Assembly (NCBI GenBank): GCA_023055505.1
Contig: JALIRH010000030.1
Location: 4,646,001 to 4,710,000 of the forward strand
Origin: Callipepla californica brunnescens
Taxonomy: Eukaryota > Chordata > Aves > Galliformes > Odontophoridae
Reading direction: 5' to 3'
Length of the DNA stretch: 64,000 bases
A program made the translations under genes and the position numbers. This document shows positions 29,001 to 40,872 of this stretch, piece by piece (position 1 is the first letter of the stretch; the number at the start of each line of letters is the position of its first letter). The notes beneath the pieces are model-generated. The model was not told where the DNA came from, made no database searches, and worked only from the letters and a program-made list of their open reading frames with translations.

Positions 29001-31182
29001 TTCTATGGCCCCTTTGATCCCTATGGCCCCATTGATCCCTATGGCCTTATTGAGTTCTATGGCCCCATTGATGACTATGGCCCCATTGATTCCCTTGGCC
29101 CCATTGATTCCTATGGCCCCATTGATTCCTGAGGCCCCTTTGATTCCTAAGGCCCCATTGATGCCTATGGCCCCACTGATCTTTATGGCCCCATGTTTTT
29201 CTATGGCCACATTGATTCCTATGGCCCCATTGTTTCCTATGGTCCCATTGATCCCTATGGCCCCATTGAGTTCTATGGACCAACTGATTCCTATGGCCCC
29301 ATTGATACCTATGGTCCCATTGATCCCTATGGCCCCATTGATCCCTATGGCCCCACTGATTCCTATGGCCCCATTGATTCCTATGGTCCCATTGATCCCT
29401 ATGGCCCGATTCAGTTCTATTGCCCCACTGATTCCTATGGCCCCATTGATTCCTATGGCCCCATTGATCCCTATGTTTCCATTGATCCCTATGGCCCCAT
29501 TGATTCCTATGGCCCCATTGAGTTCTATGGCCAATTTGATCCCTATGGCCCCATTGATCTCTAAGGCACCATTGAGTTCTATGGCTCCATTGATCCCTAT
29601 AGCCCCATTGATCCCTATGGCCCCATTGACTTCTAAGGCCCCATTGAGTTCTATGGCTCCTTTGATCCCTAAGGCCCCATTGATTTCTATGGCCCCATTG
29701 ATTCCTATGGCCCCATTGATCCCTATGGCCCCATTGATCCCTATGGCCCCATTGATTACTATGGCCCCTTTCATTACTATGGCCCCATTGATTCCTATGG
29801 CCCCATTGATTCCTTTGGCCCCATTGATTCCTATGGCCCCATTGATCCCTATGGCCTCATTGATTCCTATGGCCCCATTGAGTTCTATGGCCCCATTGAT
29901 CCCTGTGGCCCCATTGATTTTCTATGGATCCATTGATTCCTATGGCCCCATTGATCCCTTTGGTCCCATGGATTCCTGTGGCCCCATTGATTTTTATGGC
30001 CCCAATGAGTTCTATGACCACATTGATTCCTATGGCCCCATTGAGTTCTATGGCTCATTTGATCCCTATGGCCCCTTTGATTCCTATGGCCCCATTGATC
30101 CCTATGGTCCCATTGATCTCTATGGCCACCTTGATTCCTATGGCCCCATTGATCGTTGTGTCCCCATTGATCCTTGTCGCCTCATTAATCATTATGGCCC
30201 CATTTTTTCCTATGACCCCATAGAATCCTATGGCCCCGTTGATCCCTATGGACCCATTGATCCCTATAGTCCCTTTAATTCCTACGGCCCCATTGATTTT
30301 TGTGGCCCCATTGTTCCCTATGGCCCCATTGATCCCTATGGCCCCACTGAGTTCTATGGCCCCATTGATTCCTATGGTCCCATTGATCCCTATGGCCCCT
30401 TTGAGTTCTATGGCCCCATTGATTCCTATGGTCACATTGATCCCTATGGCCCCATTGATTCCTATGGCCCCATTGATTCCTATAGCCCCATCGATCCCTA
30501 TGTCCACATTGAGTTCTATGGCCCCTTTGGTCCCTATGGCCCCATTGATCCCTATGGCCCCATTGAGTTCTATGGCCCCATTGATGACTATGGCCCCATT
30601 GATTACCTTGGCACCATTGATTCCTATGGCCCCTTTGATTCCTATGGCCCCATTGATTCCTTAGGCCCCATTGATTCCTATGGCCACATTGATGCCTATG
30701 GCCCCACTGATTCCTATGACCCCATTGATTCCTCTGGTCCCATTGATCCCTATGGCCCCATTGATTCCTATGGTCCCACTGATCCCTAAGGCCCCATTGA
30801 TCCCTATGGCCCCATTCATTTTCTATGGCTCCATTGATTCCTATGGACTTATTGATCCCTTTGGTCCCATCGATTCCTGTGGCCCCATTGATTTTTATGG
30901 CCCCAATGAGTTCTGTGGCCACATTGATTTCTATGGCCCCATTGAGTTCTATGGCCCATTTGATCCCTATGACCCCATTAGTCCCTATAGACCAATTGAG
31001 TTCTATGGCTCCATTGATCCCTAAGGCCCCTTTGAGTTCTAAGTCCCCACTGATTCCTATGGCCCCACTGATTCCTAAGGCCCCACTGATTCCTATGGCC
31101 CTTTTGATCCCTATGGCCTCATTGATCCCTTTGGCCCCTCTGAGTTCTATGGCCCCATTGATTCCTATGGTCCCATTGATCC

Positions 31183-34100
31183 CTATGCCCCTTTGAGTTC
31201 TAAGGCCCCATTGATTCCTATGGACCCTTTGGTTCCTATGGCCCCATTGATTCCTATAGTCCCATCGATCCCTATGTCCACATTGAGTTCTATGGCCCCG
31301 TTGATCCCTAAGGCCCCATTGACTTCTTTGGCACAATTGATCCCTATGGCCCCATTGATTCCTTTGGCCCCACTGATCCCTATGGCCCCATTGATCCCTA
31401 TGTCCCCATTGAGTTCTATAGCCACACAGATTCCTATGGCCCCATTGAGTTCTATGGCCCATTTGATCCCTATGGCCCCATTGATCCCTATGTCCCCTTT
31501 GAGTTCTATGGCCCCACTGATTCCTATGGCCCCATTGATCCCTATGGCCCCATTCATCCCTATGGCCACATTGATCCCTATGGGCCATTTGAGTTCTATG
31601 GCCCCATTGATTCCTATGGTCACATTGATCCCTATGGCCCCATTGATTCCTATGGCCCCTTTGATTCCTATGGCCCCATTGATTCCTATGGCCCCATTGA
31701 TCCCTATGGCCCCTTTGATTCCTATGGCCCCATTGATCCCTATGGCCCCTTTGAGTTCTATGGCCCCACTGATTCCTATGGCCCCATTGATTCCTATGGC
31801 CCCATTGATCCCTATGGTTCCTTTGATCCCTATGGCCCCATTGATCTTTATGGCCCCATTGATTCCTATGGCCCCATTAATCCCTATGGCCCCATTGATC
31901 CCTATGGCTTCATTGATCCCTATTGCCCCATTGAGTTCTATGGCCGCATGAATTCCTATGGCCTTATTGATCCCTATGGCCCCATTGATCCCTATGGCAC
32001 CATTGAGTGCTATGGCCACATTGATTCCTATAGCCCCGTTGATCCCTATGGCCCCATTGAGTTCTATGGCCCCACTGATTCCTAAGGCCCCATTGATTCC
32101 TATGGCCCTATTGATCCCTATGGCCCCATTGATCCCTATGGCCCCTTTGAGTTCTATGGCCCCACTGATTCCTATGGCCCCATTGATTCCTCTGGACCCA
32201 TTGATCCCTATGGCCCCACTGATCCCTATGTCCCCTTTGAGTTCTATGGCCCCACTGATTCCTATGGCCCCATTGATCCCTATGGCCCCATTGATCCCTA
32301 TGGCTTCATTGATCCCTATTGCCCCATTGGGTTCTATGGCCGCATGAATTCCTATGGCCTTATTGATCCCTATGGCCCCATTGATCCCTATGGCCCAATT
32401 GATTCCTATGGCCACATTGATTCCTATAGCCCCGTTGATCCCTATGGCCCCACTGATTCCTATGGCCCCATTGATTCCTATGGTGCCATTGATCCCTATG
32501 GCCCCCTTGATTCCTATGGTCCCATTGATCCCTATGGCCCCATTGATCCCTATGGCCCATTGTTTTTCTATGGCTCCATTGATTCCTATGGCCCCATTGA
32601 TTCCTATGGCCCCATTGATTCCTATGGCCCCATTGAGTGCTATGGCCCCATTGATCCCTATGGCCCCATTGATCCCTATGGCCCATTTGAGTTCTATGGC
32701 CCCATTGATTCCTATGGTCACATTGATCCCTATGGCCCCATTGATTCCTATGGCCCCTTTGATTCCTATGGCCCCATTGATTCCTATGGCCCCTTTGATT
32801 CCTATGGCCCCTTTGATTCCTATGGCCCCATTGATCCCTATGGCCCGTTTGAGTTCTATGGCCCCACTGATTCCTATGGCCCCATTGATCCCTATGGCCC
32901 CATTGAGTTCTATGGCCCCATCGATTCCTATGGCCCCATTGATCCCTATGGCCACATTGAGTTCTATGGCCCCACTGATTCCTATGGCCCCATTGATTCC
33001 TGTGGCCCCATTGATCCCTATGGTTCCATTCATCCCTATGGCCCCATTGATCTTTACGGCCACATTGATTCCTATGGCCCCATTGATCCCTATGGCCCCA
33101 TTGATCCCTAAGTCTTCCTTGATCCCTATTGCTCCATTGAGTTCTCTGTCCGAATGAATTCCTATGGCCTTATTGATCCCTATGGCCCCATTGATTCCTA
33201 TGGCCCCACTGATTTCTAAGGCCCCATTTATTCCTATGGCCCTATTGATCCCTATGGCCCTATTGATCCCTATGGCCCCTTTGAGTTCTATGGCCCCACT
33301 GACTCCTATGGCCCCATTGATTCCTATGGCCCCATTGGTCCCTATGGTTCCATTGATCCCAATGGCTTCATTGATCTTTATGGCCCCATTGATTCTCATG
33401 GCCCCATTAATCCCTATGGCCCCATTGATCCCTATGGCTTCATTGATCCATATTGCCCCATTGAGTTCTATGGCCGCATGAATTCCTATGCCCTTATTGA
33501 TCCCTATGGCCCCTTTGATCCCTATGGCCCCATTGATTCCTATGTCCACATTGATTCCTATTGCCCCGTTGATCCCTACGGCCCCATTGAGTTCTATGGC
33601 CCCACTGATTCCTAAGGCCCCATTGATTCCTATGGCCCTATTGATCCCTATGGCCCCATTGATCACTATGGCCCCTTTGAGTTCTATGGCCCCACTGATT
33701 CCTATGGCCCCATTGATTCCTCTGGACCCATTGATCCCTATGGCCCCATTGATCCCTATGTCCCCTTTGAGTTCTATGGCCCCACTGATTCCTATGGCCC
33801 CATTGATCCCTATGGCCCCATTCATCCCTATGGCCTTATTGATCCCTATGGCCCTATTTGAGTTCTATGGCCCCATTGATTCCTACGGTCATATTGATCC
33901 CTATGGCCCCATTGATTCCTATGGCCCCCTTGGATTCCTATGGCCCCATTGATTCCTATGGCCCCATTGATCCCTATGGCCCCATTGATTCCTATGGCCC
34001 CATTGATCCCTATGGCCCGTTTGAGTTCTATGGCCCCACTGATTCCTATGACCCCATTTATTCTTCTGGACCCATTGATCCCTATGGCCCCATTGATCCC

Positions 34101-37100
34101 TATGTCCCCTTTGAGTTCTATGGCCCCACTGATTTCTATGGCCCCATTGATCCCTATGGCCCCATTCATCCCTATGGCCCCATTGATCCCTATGGCCCCT
34201 TTGAGTTCTATGGCCCCATTGATTCCTACGGTCACATTGATCCCTATGGCCCCATTGATTCCTATGGCCCCTTTGATTCCTATGGCCCCGTTGATTCCTA
34301 TGGCCCCATTGATCCCTATGGCCCCATTGATTCCTATGGCCACATTGATCCCTATGGCCCGTTTGAGTTCTATGGCCCCACTGATTCCTATGGCCCCATT
34401 GATTCCTCTCGACCAATTGATCCCTATGGCCCCATTGATCCCTATGGCCCCATTGCGTTCTATGGCCCCACTGATTCCTATGGCCCCATCGATACCTGTG
34501 GCCCCATTGATCCCTATGGTTCCATTCATCCCTATGGCCCAATTGATATTTATGTCCACATTGATTCCTATTGTCCCATTGATATCTATGGCCACATTGA
34601 TTCCTATGGCCCCATTGAGTTCTATGGCCCCATTGATGACTATGGCCCCATTTATCCTATGGCCCCATTGATTCCTAGGGCCCCATCGATCCCTTTGGCC
34701 ACTTTGAGGTCTATGGCCACACTGATTCCTATGGTCACATAGATCCCTATGGCCCCTTTGAGTTCTTTGGCCCAATTGATCCCTATGGCCCCATTGATTC
34801 CTATGGCCACATTGATTCCTATGGCCCCGTAGATCCCTATGGCCCCATTGAGTTCTATGGCCCCACTGATTCCTACGGCCCCATTGATTCCTATGGCCCT
34901 ATTGATCCCTATGGCCCCATTGATCCATAAGGCACCATTGAGCTCTATGGCCCCACTGATTCTTATGGCCCCATTGATTCCTATGGCCACATTGATCCCT
35001 ATGGTTCCATTGATCCCTAAGGCCCCATTGATCCCTAAGGCCCCATTGATCCCCATGGCCCCATTGATCCCTATGGCCCCATTGATTCTTATGGCCCCAT
35101 TGATCCCTAAGGCTTCATTGATTCCTATGGCCCCACTGATTCCTATGGCCCCATTGATTCCTATGGCCCCATTGATCCCTACGGCCCCATTGATCCCTAT
35201 GGCCCCTTTGATCCCTATGGCCCCATTGATTCCTGTGGCCCCATTGATCCCTATGGCCCCACTGATTCCTATGGCCCCATTGATTCCTATGGTGCCATTG
35301 ATCCCTATGGCCCCCTTGATTCCTATGGTCCCATTGATCCCTATTGCCCCATTGATCCCTATGGCCCATTGTTTTTCTATGGCTCCATTGATTCCTATGG
35401 CCCCATTGATTCCTATGGCCCCATTGATTCCTATGGTCACATTGATCCCTATGGCCCCATTGATCCCTATGGCCCCATTGATCCCTATGGCCCATTTGAG
35501 TTTTATGGCCCCATTGATTCCTATGGTCACATTGATTCCTATGGCCCCATTGAGTGCTATGGCCCCATTCATTCCTATGGCCCCATTGATTCCTATGGCC
35601 CCTTTGATTCCTATGGCCCCTTTGATTCCTATGGCCCCATTGATCCCTATGGCCCCTTTGAGTTCTATGGCCCCACTGATTCCTATGGCCCCATTGATCC
35701 CTATGGCCCCATTGAGTTCTATGGCCCCATCGATTCCTATGGCCCCATTGATCCCTATGGCCCCATTGAGTTCTATGGCCCCACTGATTCCTATGGCCAC
35801 ATTGATTCCTGTGGCCCCATTGATCCCTATGGTTCCATTCATCCCTATGGCCCCATTGATCTTTACGGCCACATTGATTCCTATGGCCCCATTGATCCCT
35901 ATGGCCCCATTGATCCCTAAGTCTTCCTTGATCCCTATTGCCCCATTGAGTTCTCTGTCCGAATGAATTCCTATGGCCTTATTGATCCCTATGGCCCCAT
36001 TGAGTTCTATGGCCCCACTGATTCCTAAGGCCCCATTTATTCCTATGGCCCTATTGATCCCTATGGCCCCATTGATCCCTATGGCCCCTTTGAGTTCTAT
36101 GGCCACACTGATTCCTATGGCCCCATTGATTCCTATGGCCCCATTGATCCCTATGGTTCCATTGATCCCAATGGCTTCATTGATCTTTATGGCCCCATTG
36201 ATTCTCATGGCCCCATTAATCCCTATGGCCCCATTGATCCCTATGGCTTCATTGATCCCTATTGCCCCATTGAGTTCTATGGCCGCATGAATTCCTATGC
36301 CCTTATTGATCCCTATGGCCCCATTGATCCCTATGGCCCCTTTGAGTTCTATGGCCCCACTGATTCCTATGGCCCCATTGATTCCTCTGGACCCATTGAT
36401 CCCTATGGCCCCATTGATCCCTATGTCCCCTTTGAGTTCTATGGCCCCACTGATTCCTATGGCCCCATTGATCCCTATGGCCCCATTCATCCTTATGGCC
36501 TTATTGATCCCTATGGCCCTATTTGAGTTCTATGGCCCCATTGATTCCTACGGTCATATTGATCCCTATGGCCCCATTGATTCCTATGGCCCCCTTGGAT
36601 TCCTATGGCCCCATTGATTCCTATGTCCACATTGATTCCTATTGCCCCGTTGATCCCTACGGCCCCATTGAGTTCTATGGCCCCACTGATTCCTAAGGCC
36701 CCATTGATTCCTATGGCCCTATTGATCCCTATGGCCCCATTGATCCCTATGGCCCCTTTGAGTTCTATGGCCCCACTGATTCCTATGGCCCCATTGATTC
36801 CTCTGGACCCATTGATCCCTATGGCCCCATTGATCCCTATGTCCCCTTTGAGTTCTATGGCCCCACTGATTCCTATGGCCCCATTGATCCCTATGGCCCC
36901 ATTCATCCTTATGGCCTTATTGATCCCTATGGCCCTATTTGAGTTCTATGGCCCCATTGATTCCTACGGTCATATTGATCCCTATGGCCCCATTGATTCC
37001 TATGGCCCCCTTGGATTCCTATGGCCCCATTGATTCCTATGGCCCCATTGATCCCTATGGCCCCATTGATTCCTATGGCCCCATTGATCCCTATGGCCCG

Positions 37101-38936
37101 TTTGAGTTCTATGGCCCCACTGATTCCTATGACCCCATTGATTCCTCTGGACCACTTGATCCCTATGGCCCCATTGATCCCTATGGCCCGTTTGAGTTCT
37201 ATGGCCCCACTGATTCCTATGGCCCCATTGATTCCTGTGGCCCCATTGATCCCTATTGTTCCATTTATCCCTATGGCCCAATTGATCTTTATGTCCACAT
37301 TGATTCCTATGGCCCCATTGATCCCTATGGCCCCATTGATCCCTAAGGCTTTGTTGATCCCTATTGCCCCATTGAATTCTATGTCCGAATGAATTCCTAT
37401 GGCCTTATTGATCCCTATGGCCCCATTGAGTTCTATGGCCCCATTGATCCCTATGGTCCCATTGATCTCTATGGCCACATTGATTCCTATGGCCCAATTG
37501 AGTTCCATCGCCCCATTGATGACTATGGCCCCATTGATTCCTATGCCCCTATTGATTCCTATGTCCCCATTGATTCCTTTGGCCCCATTGATTTCTTTGG
37601 CCCCATTGATTCCTAGGGCCCCATCGATCCCTATGGCCACTTTGAGGTCTATGGCCCCATTGATCACTATGGCCCCATTGATCCCTATGGCCCCTTGTAG
37701 TTCTATGGCCACACTGATTCCTATGGCCCCACTGATTCCTATCGCCCCATTGATTCCTATGGCCCCATTGATTCCTATGGTCCCATTGAGTCCCGTGGCC
37801 CCACTGATCCCTATGGCCCCATTGATCCCTATGGCCCCATTGATCCATATGGCCCCTTTTATCCCTAAGGCCCCATTGATTCCTATGGTCCCATTGTGTT
37901 CCATGGCCCCATTGATCCCTAAGGCCCCATTGATTCCTATTGCCCCATTGTTCCCTATGGCTCCACTGAGTTCTATGGCCCCATTGATTCCTCGGGTCAA
38001 ATTGATCCCTATGGCCCCTTTGAGTTCTATGGCCCCATTGATTCCTATGGCCACATTGATCGTTGTGGCCCCATAGATCCCTATGTCCCCATTGATTCCT
38101 ATGGCCCCATTGATTCCTATGGCCCTTTTGATCCCTATGATCCCTTTGATTCCTATGGCCCCATTGATCCCTATGGCCCCATTGAGTTCTTTGGCCCAAT
38201 TGATCCCTATGGCCCCATTGATTCTTATGGCCACATTGGTTCCTATGGCCCCATTGAGTTCTATGGCCCCACTGATTCCTAAGGCCCCATTGATTCCTAT
38301 GGCCCCATTGATCCCTATGGCCCCATTGATCCCTATGGCCCCATTGATCTTTATGGCCCCATGAATTCCTATGGCCTTACTGATCCCTATGGCCCCATTG
38401 ATCCCTATGGCCCCATTGATTCCTATGGCCCCATTGATTCCTGTGGCCCCATTGATTCCTGTGGCCCCATTGATCCCTATGGCCCCATTGATTCCTATGG
38501 TGCCATTGATCCCTATGGCCCCATTGATTCCTATGGTCCCATTGATCCCTATGGCCCCATTGATCCCTATGGCCCATTGATTTTCTATGGCTCCATTGAT
38601 TCCTATGGCACCATTGATTCCTATGGCCCCATTCATTCCTATGGCCCCATTCATTCCTATGGCCCCATTGATTCCTATGGCCCCATTGAGTGCTATGGCC
38701 CCATTAATCCCTATGGCCCCATTCATCCCTATGGCCCCATTGATCCCTATGGCCCCTTTGAGTTCTATGGCCCCATTGATTCCTATGGTCACATTGATCC
38801 CTATGGCCCCATTGATTCCTATGGCCCCTTTGATCCCTATGGCCCCTTTGAGTTCCTAAGGCCCCATTGATTCCTATGGTCACATTATCCCTATGGCCCC
38901 ACTGATTCCTATGGCCACATTGATCGTTGTGGCCCC
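31183..38936 (+). repeat. Right-hand section of the array, few frame-breaking changes, with short internal duplications
   Basis: From about 31.2 kb the array is more regular: one minus-strand frame stays open for 880 codons (33,825-31,183), so there are almost no indels over 2.6 kb. A block of about 0.42 kb that contains a 19-base unit and a GGTCATATTG unit is present near 33,850, 36,520 and 36,935, the last two in tandem. Larger parts of 32.3-33.9 kb recur at about 35.2-36.6 kb. The final units before the LTR at 38,937 carry a GATCGTTGT variant also seen deep inside the array near 5,372, 7,322, 18,278 and 30,150. Confidence 0.7.
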
Positions 38937-39361
38937 TGATGTGGTTTTGTGGTTTTGATGCCGGTATTCCACATCAGAACATCATGCAGGCCGTTAAGGA
39001 GTTAATGCTGTGGGAGCAGGGGAGGGGCGGAGCTCGGCACCAGACAGGAAGCCCGCGCTTTTTGTGACGCGCTGTCGGGGCTGCCGGGAGGAGTTCAGCA
39101 CGTGCAACGTAAGCTCACAGTTTTCTGGTTTGGAAATTTTGTCTCTCTCTCTCAGTTGTTCAATTCTATTAGATTTAGTAAAGTTACCGTTCCTTCTCAG
39201 ATTGTGCCGTTGTGTTTTTCTTTACAGATCCTCTATTCCCTCTGTTTTCCCCTCCCCCGGAGCGTGCGGCTCTGCTGAGGCGGCGCGCGGCCACTGACGG
39301 ACAGTTTTTTTTCCCCTTCTCGGTTCCCCCTTGGGTTACTGTCACGGATAACACCGTGACA
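38937..39361 (+). mobile_element. 5' LTR of ERV A
   Basis: The array stops after the first six bases of a unit and is followed by TGATGTGGTTTTG, whose next part (GTATTCCACATC) matches the start of the ERV C LTRs at 56,703 and 60,295 on the other strand. A GC box (GGGGCGGAG) lies near 39,023 and a pyrimidine-rich tract precedes the end. The right boundary is set at a CA in GTGACA, just before a tRNA-primer-like site at 39,368. The exact ends are uncertain by a few bases. This LTR would drive ERV A on the plus strand. Confidence 0.7.
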
Positions 39362-39367
39362 CATTAT

Positions 39368-39385
39368 TGGTGGAGAATGCGGGCA
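39368..39385 (+). other. Primer binding site-like sequence of ERV A
   Basis: TGGTGGAGAATGCGGG follows the LTR end by a few bases. It resembles the complement of the 3' end of an alanine tRNA (starting TGGTGGAGATGC) with one or two indels. The tRNA assignment rests on memory of the general tRNA sequence and is tentative. The first ATG of the downstream frame (39,377) lies inside this segment. Confidence 0.4.
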
Positions 39386-40822
39386 GTCCAGTATTTGTAC
39401 TCCCCTGTAAAACTGGTGCTGAGTGGACTAACTGTTTTCATGTACCTTAGAGCATGTTGGCGTCTTTTTAAGCTCCTCATGTTCAGCACCGGAGTCATAT
39501 ATGCATACAGCTGCTTTAGTGTGCTGATGGGGTTACCCCCCTCCTGCCTAAACGCCCTGGTTAATATGACAGATTATACGGCATTTGAATTGGTTTCCAG
39601 GTACTCTTTTCAGGTTTTTTCCTATGTTCAAGATGTCAGCCTGGCAATTGTGTTATCTGTTTTTCTGAATGTACTCCTTGCAACAGTAATTTACATCCAG
39701 TGGAGGAAGCCTTCCTCAGAACCAGAGAGTGTTGAATGGCAGGGAAGGTGGGAAAAATTAGGAAAGAAATTAGATGCGTGGGGACCCCCGGTGCTGTGTG
39801 ATTTTGATCTTGAGCACCTGCGGGATCCTGAGAAATTCAGTGAGTGTTTAGGTCAGGAGTCATGTGACTCAGGGAGATCTGAGAAGGAACGGATTGTTTG
39901 GGGATTGGCTTGTGCTTATCGAGCTATAATTGATATTCTTGAGAGAAATGGTTTCCAAACCGAGGCTCAGAACAAAAATGAAAACCTTGAGGTTAAACCT
40001 GACCAGTCACAGGAAGCACCGGCATCCGTGTTGGTTGCCCCTGTGGAAAGCCAGAAATGGAAACTTGTGTCCTCTCGGCTAGAACGGAAAGAAGAAGAAG
40101 CAGAGAAAAAAAAGGAAGATCCAGGTGAGGGGCCCTCTTCAGCACCAACTCCACCACCACCACCACCTAAAAAGGCCACTAAGGAAGGTGAGAAACGTGG
40201 AGACGACAGAGATGAGAAAGAAGAGGAAGATCCAGGTGAGGGGCCCTCCTCAGCACCACCACCACCACCACCACCTTGAAAGGCCACTAAGAAAACTGTG
40301 AGGCATGGAGAGGACAGTGATAATGAAGAAATCACCATTACCACTATTCGTCGGCCCCTAAAGATGACTGAAATCCAGGGTTCAAGAAAGGAGTTTGTAC
40401 GGCGCTCAGATGAACCTATTGTCACCTGGTTTCTGCGGTGTTGGGACAACGGTGCCAGCAGCGTGTCCCTAGATGGCAACGAAGCCCGCCAACTGGGAAG
40501 CATTGCTCGAGACCCAGCTATTGACAGAGGGATTAGTAGATGTTTGAGTGGAGTTGCTACCCTCTGGGAATGAGTACTAGTAGCTGTAAAGGAGAGATTT
40601 CCTTACAAAGACGATCTGGAGCCTAAGGTGGAAAGATGGAATACTGTGGAGAAGGGCATCCAATTTTTGAGAGAAATGGCTGTAGTAGAGATGCTGTATG
40701 ATCCTACTTTTGTCCCTAACAATCCCACCAGGACCGCGATCCTGAGGAAGCATGGTGTAAAGCTGATGTATATCGGAAGCTCTCAAAAACAGCACCAGAA
40801 AGGTACGCAAGTACACTGGTAG
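39377..40822 (+). pseudogene. ERV A gag-position frame with N-terminal hydrophobic segments; interrupted by in-frame stops
   Basis: From the ATG at 39,377 the frame runs 300 codons to a TGA at 40,277, continues in the same frame to a TGA at 40,571 and then to a TAG near 40,820. Residues 13-28, 31-53 and 86-108 are hydrophobic enough to be membrane segments, and an N-M-T sequon lies at 63-65. An acidic/lysine-rich part follows, with two copies of a cassette ending in a run of prolines. After the first stop comes a part (about 40,360-40,570) that resembles the capsid region of ERV B gag and of ERVL-type Gag (tryptophan-rich WFLRCWDNG, then LGSIARDP). Position between PBS and protease says gag, but membrane segments are unusual for Gag; a leader or accessory protein fused to gag is an alternative. 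Confidence 0.6.
40112..40277 (+). repeat. Duplicated proline-rich cassette in ERV A gag
   Basis: A segment of about 50 bp encoding EDPGEGPSSAP followed by six or so prolines occurs twice, near 40,115-40,170 and 40,228-40,277, separated by a lysine/glutamate-rich linker. Each copy contains CCAGGTGAGG, which also fits a splice donor. Both are in the same frame. This is an internal tandem duplication, probably from slippage on the CCA-repeat proline codons. Confidence 0.65.
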
Positions 40823-40872
40823 CAACGTTTAATATACTCGAGGGCCGAAACAGAGGACTCCCTTTTCATGAA

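Larger units (their letters stand above)
1..38936 (+). repeat. 18-bp minisatellite/satellite array, about 2,160 units, higher-order organised
   Basis: The whole stretch is head-to-tail copies of an 18-bp unit with consensus GGCCCCATTGATTCCTAT, always in one direction. Common variants change the middle of the unit to GATCCC or GAGTTC, GGCC to GGAC/GGTC/GGCT, or the last TAT to TAA, TTT or TGT. Nearly all spacing stays at 18 bp; rare one-base indels occur (for example a 19-base unit near 33,925 and its copies near 36,592 and 37,011). The plus strand is pyrimidine-rich (12 of 18), and the consensus has no CpG. Read by codons the unit gives MAPLIP and YGPIDS on plus, and GINGAI and NQWGHR on minus, with no stop, so four frames stay open by chance. 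I do not recognise it as a named avian satellite. The left end is outside the window; the right end is an LTR. Confidence 0.97.

Noticed and set aside
1..38870. Dozens of long open frames on both strands encoding MAPLIP, YGPIDS, GINGAI or NQWGHR repeats
   Set aside because: An 18-bp unit without stops in four frames gives these automatically. Stop-creating variants are common, no start context or splice structure is present, and no frame is preferred.
1..38936. CRISPR array
   Set aside because: Units are contiguous 18-mers with no unique spacers, in a vertebrate context.
1..38936. G-quadruplex-forming array on the minus strand
   Set aside because: There is only one G-run of four per 18 bases, so loops would be about 14 bases, too long for a typical stable quadruplex.
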